A stretch of DNA of 64,000 nt from an uncultured Nioella sp. (GCA_947498125.1 CANMJH010000001.1:248001-312000); one strand, 5' to 3'; positions 36,079 through 45,652 are shown, numbered from the stretch's first letter. Program-made: numbers and translations. Notes: a model not told the origin generated them from the letters alone.

Positions 36079-36483
36079 TTATGAGCCAGCAGAATAGCCG
36101 CGCCCAACTCCGGGTGTCCAATAGTCGTTCCAAGCCTCTTTAAACAGCGATTGGAATTGCGAGGGCTTCAGGCCGTTGATGACACCAATATGCATCTGAA
36201 CCTTACCGGCCAGATCGAAATTGATTTGGATCGCTGCGTCCAATGCCTCCAGTTCAGCTCCATTGTGACGAACTTGTAGGCCGGACAGGATGTCGGCGTT
36301 GTGCTGTTCATCCCTCTTCGGGATCGGGGCGCCCTTAAGAAATTCGTCAAAGGCTTTGCTGGGGTGAAATTCCCCTTCAACGCCGCCCATCGGGGGATCG
36401 CAGCCCTCGACCACCATATGCCCAAGATGAATGTTGCCTGAGTAAAACGCAATTTTATGCGGTGGAATTTGCAGTTCTCGCAC
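36079..36483 (-). CDS. Protein of unknown function, 134 residues
   Basis: No family was recognised. The protein begins MRELQIPPHKIAFYSGNIHLGHM and is cytosolic with a compact, mixed composition, including GVEGEFHPSKAFDEFLKG. There is no signal peptide or membrane helix. It starts 6 bases after the stop of the gene upstream, so the pair is an operon. Its stop lies only 2 bases from the stop of the convergent VHL-like gene. Confidence 0.65.
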   Translation of the reverse strand: MRELQIPPHKIAFYSGNIHLGHMVVEGCDPPMGGVEGEFHPSKAFDEFLKGAPIPKRDEQHNADILSGLQVRHNGAELEALDAAIQINFDLAGKVQMHIGVINGLKPSQFQSLFKEAWNDYWTPGVGRGYSAGS

Positions 36484-36489
36484 TGCAAA

Positions 36490-36888
36490 TTACCCCTTCA
36501 TCAGCCGGTCGGCCTTTTTGCGGACCAGCACGCTGCGCAGATCATGCATGGCCAGAAGCAGGCGGTCCGTGACCTCCTCAAGCGCGTCATCTGTGGCGCG
36601 GCTTTGGGCCCATTGTGTGGTCAGGTTCAGGTGATCAATCGCGCGGTCGATATCGTCCAGCTCACGCGCGGCCAGCGTGGTTTGGCGCTCGGTCTTCCAA
36701 TCGTCGATCACCTTCAGCTCATCCGGTGTCAGGACGTGGCTGCCATGCGGTTTGATCTTGTCATTCTTGACATTGACCATCGCAATTTCGGTCATCTCAA
36801 TCCGGCGCTGGCGGTTCTCTGTATCAACCCGATAGACGGCAGCGCCGTTTTCTTTCACACGAAAGTAGAATTCTGGAAGCTCTGCCAT
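36490..36888 (-). CDS. Conserved protein of unknown function, 132 residues
   Basis: The protein starts MAELPEFYFRVKENGAAVYRV and has two helical parts: a strand-rich N-terminal part with RIEMTEIAMVNVKND and a helical C-terminal part (ELDDIDRAIDHLNLTTQWAQS). The opening resembles small uncharacterised Rhodobacteraceae proteins but I cannot assign a domain. GGGGA lies upstream of the start. It is transcribed with the next gene 6 bases downstream. Confidence 0.7.
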   Translation of the reverse strand: MAELPEFYFRVKENGAAVYRVDTENRQRRIEMTEIAMVNVKNDKIKPHGSHVLTPDELKVIDDWKTERQTTLAARELDDIDRAIDHLNLTTQWAQSRATDDALEEVTDRLLLAMHDLRSVLVRKKADRLMKG

Positions 36889-36942
36889 AGTCCCCGCCTG
36901 TTTTTAGGCAATCTAGAAAGCGGGGGACCGGAAGTCAAAACC

Positions 36943-37572
36943 TCAGGCGGGTTTGCGGGCAACGATATACCGACTGGGTGCGGTCGGAGGGTATAGACCG
37001 GTCTCGACAATCTCAAACCCGGCCTCTTTTACCAGCCTGTCGGCATCATCAACCGACAATACCCGCAGATAAGGGGCTTTGCCGACCAGTTGCATGATCT
37101 TGACCATTGGAACAACAAAGAAGCGCTTGCCGTGCAAGCAGGGCGTTTTCGAAATGAAGAGCCCGCCGGGGCGTATTTTGCGGTAAATGGCGGCCAGATC
37201 CTCTTCAAGTGCGGGAAGAAGATGCAGAAGGTTCAAGGCAAGGACCGCATCAAAGCTTTCATCGGGAAACGGGTTGTTGCTTGGCGCGGCCTGTACGACT
37301 TCAATGTTCTTAAGGCTTTCATTCCAAACCTTTTCTTTGCCAATCGCCACCATCTCGGCCGAAAAGTCGCTTGCTGTGATATGGCCCACATGAGGCGCCA
37401 AAAGCATCGCGGTCGAGGCCGTGCCGGCGCCAAATTCCAAAACCTTATCTTCGGGGCCAAGATAGGATCTGGTGCGCTCCAGTGATTGCTCATAGGCGGC
37501 CTGATTGCCGATGGGGCGGGTGGCATATTTCCGTGCGATGCCGTCCCAGAATGTGGAAGATGTGGTAGCCAT
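36943..37572 (-). CDS. Class I SAM-dependent methyltransferase
   Basis: The 209-residue protein has the Rossmann-type methyltransferase core: motif I is VLEFGAGTAST (E46-F-G48-A-G50), acid at the end of strand 2 in ITASDFSAEM, motif IV in FDAVLALNLLHLL and the later GGLFISKTP. The size fits a small-molecule methyltransferase of the UbiE/Methyltransf_11 type. It is divergent from a LysR regulator across a 92-base spacer, which suggests regulation by that protein. The substrate is unknown. Confidence 0.9.
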   Translation of the reverse strand: MATTSSTFWDGIARKYATRPIGNQAAYEQSLERTRSYLGPEDKVLEFGAGTASTAMLLAPHVGHITASDFSAEMVAIGKEKVWNESLKNIEVVQAAPSNNPFPDESFDAVLALNLLHLLPALEEDLAAIYRKIRPGGLFISKTPCLHGKRFFVVPMVKIMQLVGKAPYLRVLSVDDADRLVKEAGFEIVETGLYPPTAPSRYIVARKPA

Positions 37573-37652
37573 GATGCGGTGTCCTTAGATCGTTGGAACG
37601 TGATTAGCGGCGAACACCACCAAAAGAAATTGCATAAATCCGTATTCTGGAT

Positions 37653-37666
37653 ATACATATTTGTAT
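37653..37666. promoter_or_regulatory. LysR-type operator candidate overlapping the regulator start
   Basis: ATACA (37653-37657) and TGTAT (37662-37666) form an inverted repeat with a T-N11-A-like frame that overlaps the ATG of the LysR gene at 37665. This position would fit autorepression and control of the divergent methyltransferase gene. Binding is inferred. Confidence 0.45.
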
Positions 37667-38552
37667 GAACTGGAGCGCGGTAAATTTCGATTGGAACCAA
37701 ATCCGGGCCTTTCTGGCAACGGTTGAAGAGGGCACTTTGTCCGGTGCTGCCCGCGCATTGGGGTTAACGCAGCCAACGCTCGGGCGGCAGGTCAGTGCGC
37801 TGGAAGATGCATTGAAGATCACCTTGTTTGAACGGGTCGGAAAAAGCCTGATCCTGACCGGTGCGGGGCTGGATCTGGTGGAGCATGTCCGGGCAATGGG
37901 GCAGGCAGCTGAACGCATTTCGCTGTCTGCGGCGGGGCATAATCAGGATGTTTCCGGAGACGTGCGGATCTCGGTCTCGGATGGGTTTGCGGCTTATGTT
38001 CTTCCGCCGATCCTGAAATCTTTGCGCAGCGTCGCGCCCGGTCTTACCATTGAAGTTATTCCAGAAAACCGCCTGAGCGACCTTCGCCGCCGCGAGGCCG
38101 ATATCGCCATTCGTCATGTGCGCCCCGAAGATCCGGAACTGTTTGGGAAGCGCCTAAAGGATGGCAGCGGCTCGCTTTATGCCGCGACCAGCTGGTTAGA
38201 GGAATATGGCCGTCCCTCTCGGATTGAAGACCTGAATGGGAAAGACATGATCGGCATGGCGCGGCCCGAGGTCATGCTGGCCGAGATCCAAAAACGCGGA
38301 ATTAACCTGACCGATCCTAATATCCCTTTTCGATGTGAAAGTTCGAATGTTGCGTGGGAAATGCTGCGGGCTGGCCTTGGTTTTGGCATCATGTCCGACC
38401 TTGTTGGCGAAACGACCCCGGGCGTCGAGCGGATCGATCTTCCCGGGGTTAATCGCATTTCATTTCCCAATTGGCTGATCACCCATCGCGAGCTGCATAC
38501 AAGCCGCCGCATTCGGGTTGTTTTTGATCAGATCGCCAAAGCGCTGGCGTAA
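37665..38552 (+). CDS. LysR-family transcriptional regulator
   Basis: The 295-residue protein has the LysR winged helix at the N-terminus (WNQIRAFLATVEEGTLSGAARALGLTQPTLGRQVSALE, here in pieces: FLATVEEGTLSGAARALG, LTQPTLGRQVSALE) and the LysR substrate domain after about 90. ISVSDGFAAYVLPPIL marks the start of the effector domain. The start ATG 37665 gives the normal family N-terminus with a short MNWSAVNFD leader. It is divergent from a methyltransferase gene. The effector is unknown. Confidence 0.93.
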   Translation: MNWSAVNFDWNQIRAFLATVEEGTLSGAARALGLTQPTLGRQVSALEDALKITLFERVGKSLILTGAGLDLVEHVRAMGQAAERISLSAAGHNQDVSGDVRISVSDGFAAYVLPPILKSLRSVAPGLTIEVIPENRLSDLRRREADIAIRHVRPEDPELFGKRLKDGSGSLYAATSWLEEYGRPSRIEDLNGKDMIGMARPEVMLAEIQKRGINLTDPNIPFRCESSNVAWEMLRAGLGFGIMSDLVGETTPGVERIDLPGVNRISFPNWLITHRELHTSRRIRVVFDQIAKALA

Positions 38553-38576
38553 GGCCCGCCCTTTTGAGCGTATTCT

Positions 38577-39020
38577 TCAGCGAAAGGTGACGAGGTAGAC
38601 ACCTGCGATAACGCATGCAGCGCCGGCGATTTTGCCAATGCTCAATGGCGTGGCTGGGACGCCAAAAAGGCCAAAATAGCCAAAAAGCAATCCGGCCAGA
38701 ACCTGACCCGACACCAAAAGCACGAAAAACGCGCCGATGCCGATGCGGGGGACAAGAAAGCTGGACCCGATAATCATGGCGGCGCTCATGATGCCTGCGG
38801 TCAAAAGCCAGAGCGGTATGGTTCCAATTCTTTGAAACTGCTCAACCCGGGCACCAGACGCGATGGCGACGACAATCGAGGTGAGTAACCCGATCGCAAA
38901 AAACGGCACGTTCGCCATAGGGCCAGAGCCCAAAATCCGCGCTGTTTGGCTAATCATGGGCAAGTAGATCGAGATGATCGCCCCCATAAGCAACGCCAAT
39001 CCGACCAAGTGAATTGCCAT
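38577..39020 (-). CDS. DMT-family membrane protein (YdcZ/DUF606-type)
   Basis: ATG 39020 gives 147 residues (MAIHLVGLALLMGAIISIYLP); GGGGACG lies upstream, while the frame to 39047 adds nothing membrane-like. Five hydrophobic segments in the DUF606 pattern can be seen, including VPFFAIGLLTSIVVAIASG, WLLTAGIMSAAMIIGSSFL, VLLVSGQVLAGLLFGYFG and KIAGAACVIAGVYLVTF. The family comprises small half-size drug/metabolite exporters that act as dimers. It lies downstream of trpE on the same strand, 67 bases away, where trpG would often stand. Confidence 0.82.
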   Translation of the reverse strand: MAIHLVGLALLMGAIISIYLPMISQTARILGSGPMANVPFFAIGLLTSIVVAIASGARVEQFQRIGTIPLWLLTAGIMSAAMIIGSSFLVPRIGIGAFFVLLVSGQVLAGLLFGYFGLFGVPATPLSIGKIAGAACVIAGVYLVTFR

Positions 39021-39087
39021 GAGATCGTCCCCGATTGTTAATTTCAATCGAGCTTAACCCGCACTTTGGCGATCTGTCCTATTATTG

Positions 39088-40599
39088 TTAGTGATTGCCG
39101 CGCGCAGAAAAGAGGCTGGCCTCTTCGGCGGCTTTTTTAAGGGCGCGGCTTTTGTTTTCGGTTTCTTCGAACTCGGCCTCGGGGTCACTGTCATAGACAA
39201 CGCCGCCGCCCGCTTGGATATAAAGCGTCTCGTCTTTGATCACGGCTGTGCGTAGCGCAATACACATATCCATGTCGCCGCCCGCGCTGAAATAGCCCAA
39301 GCCGCCGCCATATACGCCGCGTTTTTCTGGCTCTAGCTCGTCGATGATCTCCATCGCGCGCACTTTTGGGGCGCCCGAGACGGTGCCAGCAGGCAGACCG
39401 GATAGCAGCGCCGACAGCGCGTCATGATCATCCGACAACTCACCCACAACGTTCGAGACGATATGCATGACATGGCTATAGCGCTCGATGACGAATTCTT
39501 CGGTCGGGTGCACCGTGCCGATTTTCGAAACCTTGCCCGTGTCATTGCGGCCCAGATCCAGCAGCATCAGATGCTCGGCCAGCTCTTTTTTGTCAGACAG
39601 CAGGTCCAATTCAAGGGCTTTGTCTTCCTCTTGCGTCGCGCCGCGTTTGCGGGTGCCTGCGATGGGACGGATCGTGACCTCTTTGTCAAAGACGCGCACC
39701 AAAATTTCAGGGCTGGCGCCCACGACCTGAAAGCCGCCAAAGTTGAAAAAGAACATAAAGGGCGAGGGGTTGGTGCGGCGCAGCGCGCGATAAAGCGCAA
39801 AGGGCGGCTCGCGGAACTCTTGGCTCCAGCGTTGTGAAGGGACCACCTGAAAGATGTCACCAGCACGGATGTAGTCCTTGGCCTTTTCGACAGCCGCCAA
39901 ATAGTCAGCGCGCGCGAAATTCGACACGGGCGTTGCGGCCTCGGTTATTTGGCCAATTTCACGGGCCGCGTCACTGGGCTGTCGATCCAAATCGCGTACG
40001 GCGTCCATGACGCGTTCGGCCGCTTGCGCATAAGCGGCGCGCGCAGACAGGCCCGATCCGGTCCACGCGGGGCTAACAACAGTAACCTCGTTTTTGACCG
40101 CATCCAGTACCGCAATCACGGATGGGCGCATCAACACTGCATCAGGCAGGCCAAGCGGGTCAGGATTGACGTTGGGCAAATGTTCGACAAGGCGGATCAT
40201 GTCATAGCCAAGAAAGCCAAACAGCCCGGCAGCCGATGCTGGCAAATCCTTGGGCATATCAATCCGGCTTTCGGCCAGAATACGGCGGATCATCTCAAGC
40301 GGGGCAGGGGTGCAATCCTCGAACGTATCCCGGTCAAAACGCGCGCCGCGATTGATGCGGCTGGTCTCGCCCCGGCATTCCCAGATCAGATCTGGCTTGA
40401 GGCCAATGATCGAATAGCGCCCACGCACTTCACCGCCGGTGACGGATTCAAGGATAAAGCTGTCTTGTCCGGCATCGGCCAGTTTCATCATTACTGAAAC
40501 CGGTGTGTCCAGATCAGCAGCCAGCCGCGTATAGACCAACTGATTTTCGCCAGCCTCATACCCCTTTGAAAAGGCGTCAAATTCCGGGATTAATGCCAT
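39088..40599 (-). CDS. trpE: Anthranilate synthase component I
   Basis: TrpE turns chorismate into anthranilate using ammonia supplied by TrpG. The 503-residue protein has the N-terminal regulatory domain with ILESVTGGEVRGRYSIIG (feedback tryptophan site) and the C-terminal chorismate-binding domain with IRPIAGTRKRGATQEED, ELAEHLMLLDLGRNDTGKV and GGLGYFSAGGDMDMCIALRT, all cut short here. Catalytic residues appear complete. It starts 6 bases after the ppiD stop. No trpG, trpD or trpC follows, which is unusual, since these commonly come next in relatives. Confidence 0.97.
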   Translation of the reverse strand: MALIPEFDAFSKGYEAGENQLVYTRLAADLDTPVSVMMKLADAGQDSFILESVTGGEVRGRYSIIGLKPDLIWECRGETSRINRGARFDRDTFEDCTPAPLEMIRRILAESRIDMPKDLPASAAGLFGFLGYDMIRLVEHLPNVNPDPLGLPDAVLMRPSVIAVLDAVKNEVTVVSPAWTGSGLSARAAYAQAAERVMDAVRDLDRQPSDAAREIGQITEAATPVSNFARADYLAAVEKAKDYIRAGDIFQVVPSQRWSQEFREPPFALYRALRRTNPSPFMFFFNFGGFQVVGASPEILVRVFDKEVTIRPIAGTRKRGATQEEDKALELDLLSDKKELAEHLMLLDLGRNDTGKVSKIGTVHPTEEFVIERYSHVMHIVSNVVGELSDDHDALSALLSGLPAGTVSGAPKVRAMEIIDELEPEKRGVYGGGLGYFSAGGDMDMCIALRTAVIKDETLYIQAGGGVVYDSDPEAEFEETENKSRALKKAAEEASLFSARGNH

Positions 40600-40605
40600 G
40601 GTGCC

Positions 40606-42462
40606 TCAGGGGAATTGTGCGTTGATAGCCTGGATCAGATTGGTGTCGAGCGTGATGCCGACATCGGCTTGCAGCGCCTGCCCATACGCTTCGAACAGGT
40701 CGTTGGTGATGTCTTGGCCAAGCTGCGCCCCAAGGAAGCCTTGTAAGGCGACAGCCTCGGCTGATCCGCGCGTGCCAGCGTTGATTGCGTCAAGGCGTAG
40801 GATCCAAGCGGCGCGGGCGGCAGGAATGACAACCATGTCTCCGGGCTGCGCCAATTGGAAGCCTTGGGCAACAAGCGTTTCGGGCGCTTCAGGAATGAAA
40901 TCACGGCGGCGGATTTGCAGTTCTTCCTGCAAGGTCAAACCGGTTTCTTCAAGCGTTTGGCCGCTGACCAGTTCCGCCAAGATCGCATCGGCCCGATCAC
41001 CAACACGGGTGCGCAATTGCGATGCGCGCCACGCATCGGCGACTTCGTCAGTGATCTCTTCAAATGGTGGAACGGCCGGAGGGATAATCTCATCAAGGCG
41101 CAATGCAAAAAGCCCGCCATCAGACAGTTCTAACATTTCGGGGAAGTCACCATCGCGCACGGCAATTGCGGCCTCGCCAAAGGCAGCATAGGCTGCGATG
41201 TCGTTTTCGCTGGCTTGCGTCCAGTTGATCGTGCCCAGCTCAAGCTCGGTTTCGCCGGCCAGTTCTTCAAGCTCTGCGCCTTCGGCCAGGAGATCGTCAA
41301 GATCGTCCCACATGGCGGCAATCACACGCTGTGCGCGCTGCTCGGCCAGTTCGTTGCGCAGATCGGGACCTGCGTCCTCAAAGGGGATTTCGCTGGATTG
41401 CAACACTGCGTTGATGCGGAAAAGGGCGGGACCAAACTCACTATCGAGCGGGCCCAGAATTTCGGACTCGGTATCGGCGAAAATTACGGCGGCGGCTGCA
41501 TCGGACAGATCCGTTGCAGCAGTTTCGCCCAGATCCACGTCATCAAGTGTTAGTCCGCGATCTTCGACAAGCGTGTCAAAATCGGTTTCGCCAGCATCCA
41601 GAGCAGCACGCGCTGCGTCGGCTTCTTCTTGCGATGGGAACACCAAGCGTTCCAATAGGCGACGTTCAGGCTGAACATATTCCGAGATTCGATCATTATA
41701 GAGGTCCAGCAGAACCTGTTCTTCGATCTCGACACTGTCCATGATCATGTCGGGCGTGATCCATGCATAGGTGATCGCGCGGGCCTCGGGGCGTTCGAAC
41801 CGGGCGTTGTTTTCCTCGTAATAGGCTAAAAGGTCGGCATCGGTTGGTGCCGTCAGCCCAGTGGACAAGTCCGATTCAGTGACGCGGGCAAGGGTGAAAT
41901 CGCGGGTTTCGGTCTGATAGGCGACAAGGATTTCTGTGTAATCTTGGGGGGCCGAGACGCCGCCAATGATTGCACCTTGCATCAAAGAGCGGACGATATC
42001 TTCGCGAACCGATTCTTCATATTCGGCTGGCGTGATGTTGTTTTGCGCCAAAGAAAACTCGTAGGCATCTTGGTCGAAATTTCCATCAATACCCGAAAAA
42101 CCGGGTGTCGCGCGAACCTCTTCAACCACAAGCGCGTCACCGACGGACAGGCTCATCTCGGTTGCTTCATGCTCAAGCGCTGCACGCGCGACCAGGCTTT
42201 CGATGATCGCCCGGTCAAGACCTGCGGCTGTCAATGCGGCCATCGATGTATAGGCGCCGCCGTTGATGGCCTGATCGCGCAGCGTGTTCTGCACGGCGCG
42301 GGCATATTCATCTGCCGTGATCGTGGCCGTTCCGACGCGGCCCACTTCGGATCCGCCGCCAGAGAAGCTGCCAATGCCGAACCCTGCCAATGCGAACATC
42401 AAAAGGCCCAAGAGAACCCAAACAACGATGTCAGACAGTTTTTTTCCTGCGCTTTTGGCCAT
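40606..42462 (-). CDS. ppiD: PpiD-like membrane-anchored peptidyl-prolyl isomerase
   Basis: This 618-residue protein is the periplasmic, inner-membrane-anchored chaperone/isomerase of the SurA-PpiD group that helps outer-membrane proteins fold. A short cytosolic basic start and one transmembrane helix (VVWVLLGLLMFALAGFGIG) are followed by the SurA-N-like chaperone domain, a parvulin-type rotamase domain around 240-370 with several acidic stretches, and a C-terminal SurA-N-like region. The rotamase signature is degenerate, as in many PpiDs. The trpE start is 6 bases beyond its stop, so the two are cotranscribed. Confidence 0.9.
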   Translation of the reverse strand: MAKSAGKKLSDIVVWVLLGLLMFALAGFGIGSFSGGGSEVGRVGTATITADEYARAVQNTLRDQAINGGAYTSMAALTAAGLDRAIIESLVARAALEHEATEMSLSVGDALVVEEVRATPGFSGIDGNFDQDAYEFSLAQNNITPAEYEESVREDIVRSLMQGAIIGGVSAPQDYTEILVAYQTETRDFTLARVTESDLSTGLTAPTDADLLAYYEENNARFERPEARAITYAWITPDMIMDSVEIEEQVLLDLYNDRISEYVQPERRLLERLVFPSQEEADAARAALDAGETDFDTLVEDRGLTLDDVDLGETAATDLSDAAAAVIFADTESEILGPLDSEFGPALFRINAVLQSSEIPFEDAGPDLRNELAEQRAQRVIAAMWDDLDDLLAEGAELEELAGETELELGTINWTQASENDIAAYAAFGEAAIAVRDGDFPEMLELSDGGLFALRLDEIIPPAVPPFEEITDEVADAWRASQLRTRVGDRADAILAELVSGQTLEETGLTLQEELQIRRRDFIPEAPETLVAQGFQLAQPGDMVVIPAARAAWILRLDAINAGTRGSAEAVALQGFLGAQLGQDITNDLFEAYGQALQADVGITLDTNLIQAINAQFP

Positions 42463-42530
42463 GTCGGCGCTCTCCCTAAATCAGGCGTCGGATGAGAGGT
42501 TTAGGGGCTTGCGCGAGGGGGGGCAAGGGG

Positions 42531-43718
42531 TCAATGGGGCAGGGCCGCAATCCGATTGCCAAGCTCGGTCAATTCTGTGGCATCTGCATTGGCAAAAGCG
42601 ATGCGCAATGTGGCCTCGGCCAAACCGGTTCCGCCTTCTGATTTCAACGGACCAAACATGGTGCCGGGCAGGGTCAATATGCCAGCCTGATGCACCAGAT
42701 CCTTGGCAACTTCGTTGGAGGGTTCGGCAAAGGGATGCCGGATATAGGCGAAATAAGCGCCACATCCCAACAGATCCCACCCCGGTAGCGCACCGAAAAC
42801 GGTTTCGGCGGCGGCGCGGCGGGCCAGGATTTCGTGCCGCTCGGAGGCGAGCCATTGGTCAAGATTATTCAGCCCCCACAGCGCACCGATCTGGCCCACT
42901 TGCGGCGGGCAAATTGAGACAGTGTCGAGGAATTTTTCCATTTCGGAAAGCCGCTCGACGGAGGTTGCGACCGCGCCAACGCGGTGTCCTGTCAGGCGGA
43001 AGGATTTGGAAAAGGAATAGAGATGAATAAGCGTGTCATCCCAATCTGGATCAGAAAACAGGTCATGCGGCGCGCCTGATTGCGAATGAAAATCGCGATA
43101 AGTTTCGTCGAGAATAAGGGCAATTCCGCGGGCGCGGCAGAGATCCCGAAAGGCAGCAATAAGGGACGGCGGATATTCAACGCCGCAGGGATTATTGGGT
43201 GAAATCAAGACAATGGCACGGGTGCGGTCGGTGATACATGCAGCGGCTGCCTCGGGATCTGGCAACAGCGTTTCATCGCAAGGCAGAATTGTCGTCTCAA
43301 TCCCCGCCATATCCAGCCACATTTTGTGGTTGAAATAATAGGGCGTCGGAAGGATCACGGCATCGCCGGGCCCGGCAAGTGTTGCGGTGGCGGCAACGAA
43401 GGCTTGGTTGCACCCTGCGGTGATGGCGATTTGATCGGCCGAGGTGGCGGCGCCGTAATGCGCATTGATATTTTCAGACAGTCTTTCACGCAGAGCATCA
43501 TTGCCCAGAACGGGCCCATAAAGGTGGGCATCGGGATCGGCCAGAACCGCTTCTGCCATTGCGGCGCGCAAGGCTGGAGGTGGCGGATCGACAGGGGCGG
43601 CTTGGCTGACATTGATCAGGGGCCGCTCGGGCGGGAATGTGACGCCGTCAATCCAGCGCCGCGCTTCCATGACGGGGGGCGCGAAGGCCCCGGAAAGGAA
43701 AGGGTTAAACCCAGCCAT
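42531..43718 (-). CDS. PLP-dependent aminotransferase, class I/II
   Basis: The 395-residue enzyme has the fold-type I aminotransferase motifs: SPNNPCGVEYP, DETYRDF and the PLP lysine K238 in SFSKSFRLTGHRVG, with an arginine for substrate carboxylate binding near the C-terminus (ATLRIAFAN). The long N-terminus AGCNQAFVAATATLAGPGDAV is normal for the family. The substrate is undecided; the family includes aspartate, aromatic and alanine transaminases. It starts 102 bases from the ssb stop and lies on the same strand. Confidence 0.93.
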   Translation of the reverse strand: MAGFNPFLSGAFAPPVMEARRWIDGVTFPPERPLINVSQAAPVDPPPPALRAAMAEAVLADPDAHLYGPVLGNDALRERLSENINAHYGAATSADQIAITAGCNQAFVAATATLAGPGDAVILPTPYYFNHKMWLDMAGIETTILPCDETLLPDPEAAAACITDRTRAIVLISPNNPCGVEYPPSLIAAFRDLCRARGIALILDETYRDFHSQSGAPHDLFSDPDWDDTLIHLYSFSKSFRLTGHRVGAVATSVERLSEMEKFLDTVSICPPQVGQIGALWGLNNLDQWLASERHEILARRAAAETVFGALPGWDLLGCGAYFAYIRHPFAEPSNEVAKDLVHQAGILTLPGTMFGPLKSEGGTGLAEATLRIAFANADATELTELGNRIAALPH

Positions 43719-43765
43719 GTCTGAAATCCTGGCAATTGTGCTTAAAAGAATGGGGTGATCTCAGC

Positions 43766-43798
43766 AAAAAGGCGCAGATCTTGCAACCCGCGCCTTTT
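43766..43798 (-). terminator. Terminator after ssb
   Basis: AAAAGGCGC (43767-43775) pairs with GCGCCTTTT (43790-43798) over a 14-base loop. On the minus strand the stem runs into TTTTT (43770-43766), so it ends ssb transcription coming from 43821. Confidence 0.85.
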
Positions 43799-43820
43799 GA
43801 AAATGACTCAAATCACTGAG

Positions 43821-44330
43821 TTAGAACGGAATTTCATCGTCCATGTCGTTATTGCCGCCGGAACTGCCACCTTGTGGGCCGGATCCGCCGCGATCATCGG
43901 GGAAACCACCGCCGCCGCCCGGGTAACCGCCGCCCTGACCGCCACCATAGCCGCCGCCGCCACCGCCGCCGCTTTCGCTTCGGCCATCAAGCATGACCAA
44001 AGTTCCGCCAAAGCCTTGCAGCACAACTTCGGTGCTGTAGCGGTCAGCGCCGGATTGATCCTGCCATTTGCGGGTTTGCAGCTGGCCTTCGATGTAAACC
44101 TTACTGCCTTTGCGCAGATATTGCTCGGCCACGCGGACCAGACCTTCTTGGAAGATGGCAACCGAATGCCATTCGGTCTTTTCTCGGCGCTCGCCAGTGC
44201 TGCGGTCTTTCCAGGTTTCTGAGGTTGCGATGCGTAGGTTGCACACCTTACCGCCGTTTTGGAACGACCGCGTTTCGGGGTCGCGGCCCAGATTTCCCAC
44301 CAAGATCACTTTGTTGACGGACCCAGCCAT
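43821..44330 (-). CDS. ssb: Single-stranded DNA-binding protein
   Basis: SSB binds single-stranded DNA and recruits replication and repair proteins. ATG 44330 with GGGGGTG upstream gives 169 residues ([21 protein letters not shown]). The OB fold covers residues 1-110, including [22 protein letters not shown] and [17 protein letters not shown] glycine-rich linker follows, and the last residues MDDEIPF are the conserved tail that contacts partner proteins. The neighbour upstream is an oppositely oriented transglycosylase. It looks like the ordinary chromosomal SSB. Confidence 0.97.
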   Translation of the reverse strand: MAGSVNKVILVGNLGRDPETRSFQNGGKVCNLRIATSETWKDRSTGERREKTEWHSVAIFQEGLVRVAEQYLRKGSKVYIEGQLQTRKWQDQSGADRYSTEVVLQGFGGTLVMLDGRSESGGGGGGGYGGGQGGGYPGGGGGFPDDRGGSGPQGGSSGGNNDMDDEIPF

Positions 44331-44539
44331 GGTCACCCCCTATTTATCTTTGATTCTGATATGTTTCAGCCCCCGGTTAAAACATCCGATCGGGCTTAAG
44401 GAAAGGCAAATGGGCGCGTATTGGCGCCTCTCTTTGCGCAAGTGCTGGAAAAGATGTGGATAATTATTATATTGCGGTAACTCGAACGATTTCGATCTGG
44501 GTGCATGAGAGAGACAAAGGAAGGGGGACGCAGTTGGAA

Positions 44540-45103
44540 ATGAGAAAGTGGATGGTTGTGTCTGCGATGTTGCTTTCCCCTGCGATGGTCACGGCTCAAG
44601 GGCTGAGCGCAGACCGGTTGCGCTTGTTGGATCAGCAGCTTGGCGTTCTCGATAACCGTGCGGCCACGCAGTATGAATTTTCGTCTCGATTGCAGCCGGA
44701 AACCGAAGAAGAGCCGGTGCCGCTTTATACTGGCTCATATTCCGGCCCATATATTGAAGTGGCCCGCGCTGCGGCCCGCCGTCATGACATCCCCGAGGAT
44801 CTTTTCCTGCGGCTTGTTACGCAAGAAAGTGGTTGGAACAACGGGGCCATTAGCCATGCAGGCGCGATTGGGCTGGCGCAATTGATGCCGGATACGGCCT
44901 CACTTTTGGGCGTGAACCCGCATAATGCGCAGGAAAACCTTGATGGCGGCGCGCGGTATCTGGCGCAGCAATATCGCCGGTTTGGCACGTGGCGTCTGGC
45001 TTTGGCGGCCTATAATGCGGGCCCCGAGGCGGTTGTCAGGCATGATGGTGTGCCACCCTATGCCGAAACCCAAGCCTATGTCCGCGCCATTTTAGGCGCT
45101 TAA
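44540..45103 (+). CDS. Lytic transglycosylase domain protein, exported
   Basis: ATG 44540 gives 187 residues with a Sec signal peptide ending near AMVTAQG. A linker precedes an SLT domain: E96 in QESGWN as catalytic acid, [13 protein letters not shown] as the second motif, and [12 protein letters not shown] as the third. It therefore cleaves peptidoglycan between N-acetylmuramic acid and N-acetylglucosamine. The small size fits periplasmic transglycosylases rather than large Slt70. Its stop touches the stop of the convergent sigma-factor gene with no gap. Confidence 0.92.
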   Translation: MRKWMVVSAMLLSPAMVTAQGLSADRLRLLDQQLGVLDNRAATQYEFSSRLQPETEEEPVPLYTGSYSGPYIEVARAAARRHDIPEDLFLRLVTQESGWNNGAISHAGAIGLAQLMPDTASLLGVNPHNAQENLDGGARYLAQQYRRFGTWRLALAAYNAGPEAVVRHDGVPPYAETQAYVRAILGA

Positions 45104-45652
45104 TTATTCCAGCAAAAACGTCACGGGCGCGCCGTCTGGTAAATCCAAACGGCGCCTTAGTTCTTTTCGGGCGCGCGACAGGCGGGATGTGACGGCGCCC
45201 TCTCCGATGCCCAGCCGTTTGCCGATTTCCGCATAGCTGAGCCCCTCAACCCCGTGCATCTGGATCAGCTCGGCTTGGGCTTTCGGCATGTCGTTGAGGG
45301 CATTCAGAGTTTCCGTGCAGATCATCTGAGCTTGCCCCTCAGCTGCAGATGTACCGGTCTCGATTTCGTCGATTGCAAGCCCATGGGTGAAAAGCTGATC
45401 CTCAAAGCTCTGTCGACTGCCTCTGCTTCGGATACGATTGCGCAGGGCCGAAAAGGCATAACCGCGTAGATCGTCTATGGCGTCTTTTTCCGGATCGGCC
45501 ATCCGTGCCCAAAGTCTAAGGACGATATCTTGAACAAGATCATCTGCCGCCTCGCGGTCACGTGTGAGATATCGGGCGACCCGCAATAGATCAGGCAAGA
45601 GCGCCTCAAGCTGGGTGGCGGTGTGATGGGGGATCAGGCGCGGCTTCGTCAT
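45104..45652 (-). CDS. ECF-type RNA polymerase sigma factor
   Basis: The 182-residue protein has sigma-70 region 2 (RVARYLTRDREAADDLVQDIVLRLWARM) and region 4 (GLSYAEIGKRLGIGEGAVTSRLSRARKEL), and lacks region 3, the ECF design. The preference of the extracytoplasmic group cannot be fixed by eye, and no anti-sigma, NepR or PhyR-like gene is adjacent. The EF-hand gene lies divergently 322 bases away and might be a target. The stop abuts the transglycosylase stop. Confidence 0.9.
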   Translation of the reverse strand: MTKPRLIPHHTATQLEALLPDLLRVARYLTRDREAADDLVQDIVLRLWARMADPEKDAIDDLRGYAFSALRNRIRSRGSRQSFEDQLFTHGLAIDEIETGTSAAEGQAQMICTETLNALNDMPKAQAELIQMHGVEGLSYAEIGKRLGIGEGAVTSRLSRARKELRRRLDLPDGAPVTFLLE

